NCBI GenBank assembly: GCA_017501805.1
Contig: JAFVWG010000007.1
Coordinates: 1-12,559, forward strand
DNA: 12,559 nt
Reading direction: 5' to 3'
Source of the DNA: Oscillospiraceae bacterium
GTDB lineage: Bacteria > Bacillota > Clostridia > Oscillospirales > Oscillospiraceae
Part shown: in pieces, positions 11,973 through 12,559 of the stretch
Layout of the letters: each line of letters begins with the position of its first letter
Numbering within the stretch: the stretch's first letter is position 1
Made by a program: the position numbers and the translations under genes
Notes under the pieces: model-generated
The model's input: the letters and a program-made list of their open reading frames with translations, nothing else
Database searches by the model: none
What the model was told of the DNA's origin: nothing

Positions 11973-12559
11973 ATGATTGAACTGAAAGACGTTGTAAAAG
12001 TCTATGAATCCGGCACACGCGCACTCGACGGCGTGAATATGAAGATCGAGGACCGTGAATTTGTCTTCCTTGTGGGAAATTCAGGTTCCGGCAAAACAAC
12101 GATTATTAAACTGCTCACGGCAGAGCTGAAGCCGACTGCCGGCAACATTTTTGTAAACGGTTATCATCTGGAATCGATCCGTCAGCGGGACATACCGCTG
12201 ATGCGGCGTACGCTGGGCGTTGTGTTCCAGGACTTCCGGCTGATCGACACGAAGACGGTTTTCGAGAACGTCGCGTTTGCGATGCGCGTCATCAACGCCT
12301 CGGAGGAGGAGATCCGCAGCCGCGTACCGTATGTTCTGGAGCTCGTCGGATTGGAAAACAAGGGTCACAGACTGCCGAGCGAGCTCTCCGGCGGTGAGCA
12401 GCAGCGTGTCGCCATCGCGCGTGCGCTCGTCAACAATCCCAGCACGCTCATCGCGGACGAGCCGACCGGAAACCTCGACCCCAAGCGATCTCTCGAGATC
12501 ATGATGCTGCTTGAACGCATCAACGCCCTCGGAACGACGGTCATCATCGTCACACACGA
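11973..12559 (+). CDS. ftsE: Cell-division ABC transporter ATP-binding protein FtsE (3'-truncated by window edge)
   Basis: The gene starts at ATG 11973 with a GGAG site at 11962-11965, and 195 codons are visible before the window ends; the family is about 225-230. Walker A GNSGSGKT (residues 35-42), Q-loop VVFQDFRL (83-90), signature LSGGEQQR (138-145), Walker B LIADEP with D162-E163, D-loop GNLDP and the H-loop histidine H195 are all present. KVYESGTRALDGV and FQDFRLIDTKTVFENVAFAMRV are typical of FtsE. FtsE pairs with FtsX in the membrane to activate peptidoglycan hydrolases at division; in Firmicutes the pair also controls elongation-type hydrolases and entry into sporulation. The ftsX gene is expected just beyond the window. 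Within Walker A, N36 sits where P or A is more usual. Confidence 0.95.
   Translation, partial: MIELKDVVKVYESGTRALDGVNMKIEDREFVFLVGNSGSGKTTIIKLLTAELKPTAGNIFVNGYHLESIRQRDIPLMRRTLGVVFQDFRLIDTKTVFENVAFAMRVINASEEEIRSRVPYVLELVGLENKGHRLPSELSGGEQQRVAIARALVNNPSTLIADEPTGNLDPKRSLEIMMLLERINALGTTVIIVTH

Noticed and set aside
1..12559. CRISPR arrays, tRNA or rRNA genes, insertion-sequence transposases
   Set aside because: No regularly spaced direct repeats, no tRNA or rRNA consensus blocks and no transposase-like protein were seen on either strand.

Overview
This 12.6-kb window looks like a chromosomal segment of an endospore-forming clostridial Firmicute, most likely an Oscillospiraceae/Ruminococcaceae-type gut organism. 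The evidence is a sigma-G sporulation sigma factor followed by a YlmC/YmxH-family sporulation protein, AGGAGG-type ribosome binding sites before nearly every gene, Firmicute-style gene pairs (trmK with a Nif3/YqfO-like gene; a CdaR-like regulator with ftsE), an FMN riboswitch in front of an ECF riboflavin transporter subunit, and moderately high GC. The assignment comes from gene content only; no database was consulted.

Layout. Bases 1-842 hold the 3' part of sigG and ylmC/ymxH. Bases 852-2775 hold the rpsB-tsf translation operon, with a good sigma-A promoter, a structured leader, an intercistronic hairpin and a terminator. Bases 2829-5632 hold a solitary 920-residue single-protein restriction-modification enzyme of the MmeI (Type IIL) kind, with an apparently intact nuclease motif and methyltransferase motifs, in a composition poorer in GC than its neighbours. 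Behind it, 5633-5953 contains a 117-bp hairpin-rich element bounded by 8-bp inverted repeats, then a decayed second copy of the last ~50 bases of an MmeI-family gene, then the promoter of the next gene.

Bases 5954-8494 hold housekeeping genes on the plus strand: a small DUF1858 CxxC protein, trmK, a Nif3-family metal protein and yebC. Bases 8548-9427 (minus strand) hold an ECF transporter S component resembling RibU, under a textbook FMN riboswitch with its own terminator; yebC and ribU converge on a bidirectional terminator. Bases 9461-9937 (minus) encode a membrane-anchored DUF4830 protein. The rest is plus strand: an RsuA-family pseudouridine synthase, a CdaR/PucR-type regulator, and the start of ftsE, which runs off the window end.

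Most of the window is core translation, RNA-modification, sporulation and division genes. The accessory part is the MmeI-like island at 2.8-5.9 kb. The duplicated 3' end and palindromic element beside the enzyme suggest past allele replacement or recombination at this restriction-modification locus. Other points worth checking are a probable rpsB leader, back-to-back promoters sharing one self-complementary -35 hexamer near 9.42 kb, and a dyad upstream of the CdaR-ftsE promoter. I see no CRISPR array, tRNA, rRNA or transposase.
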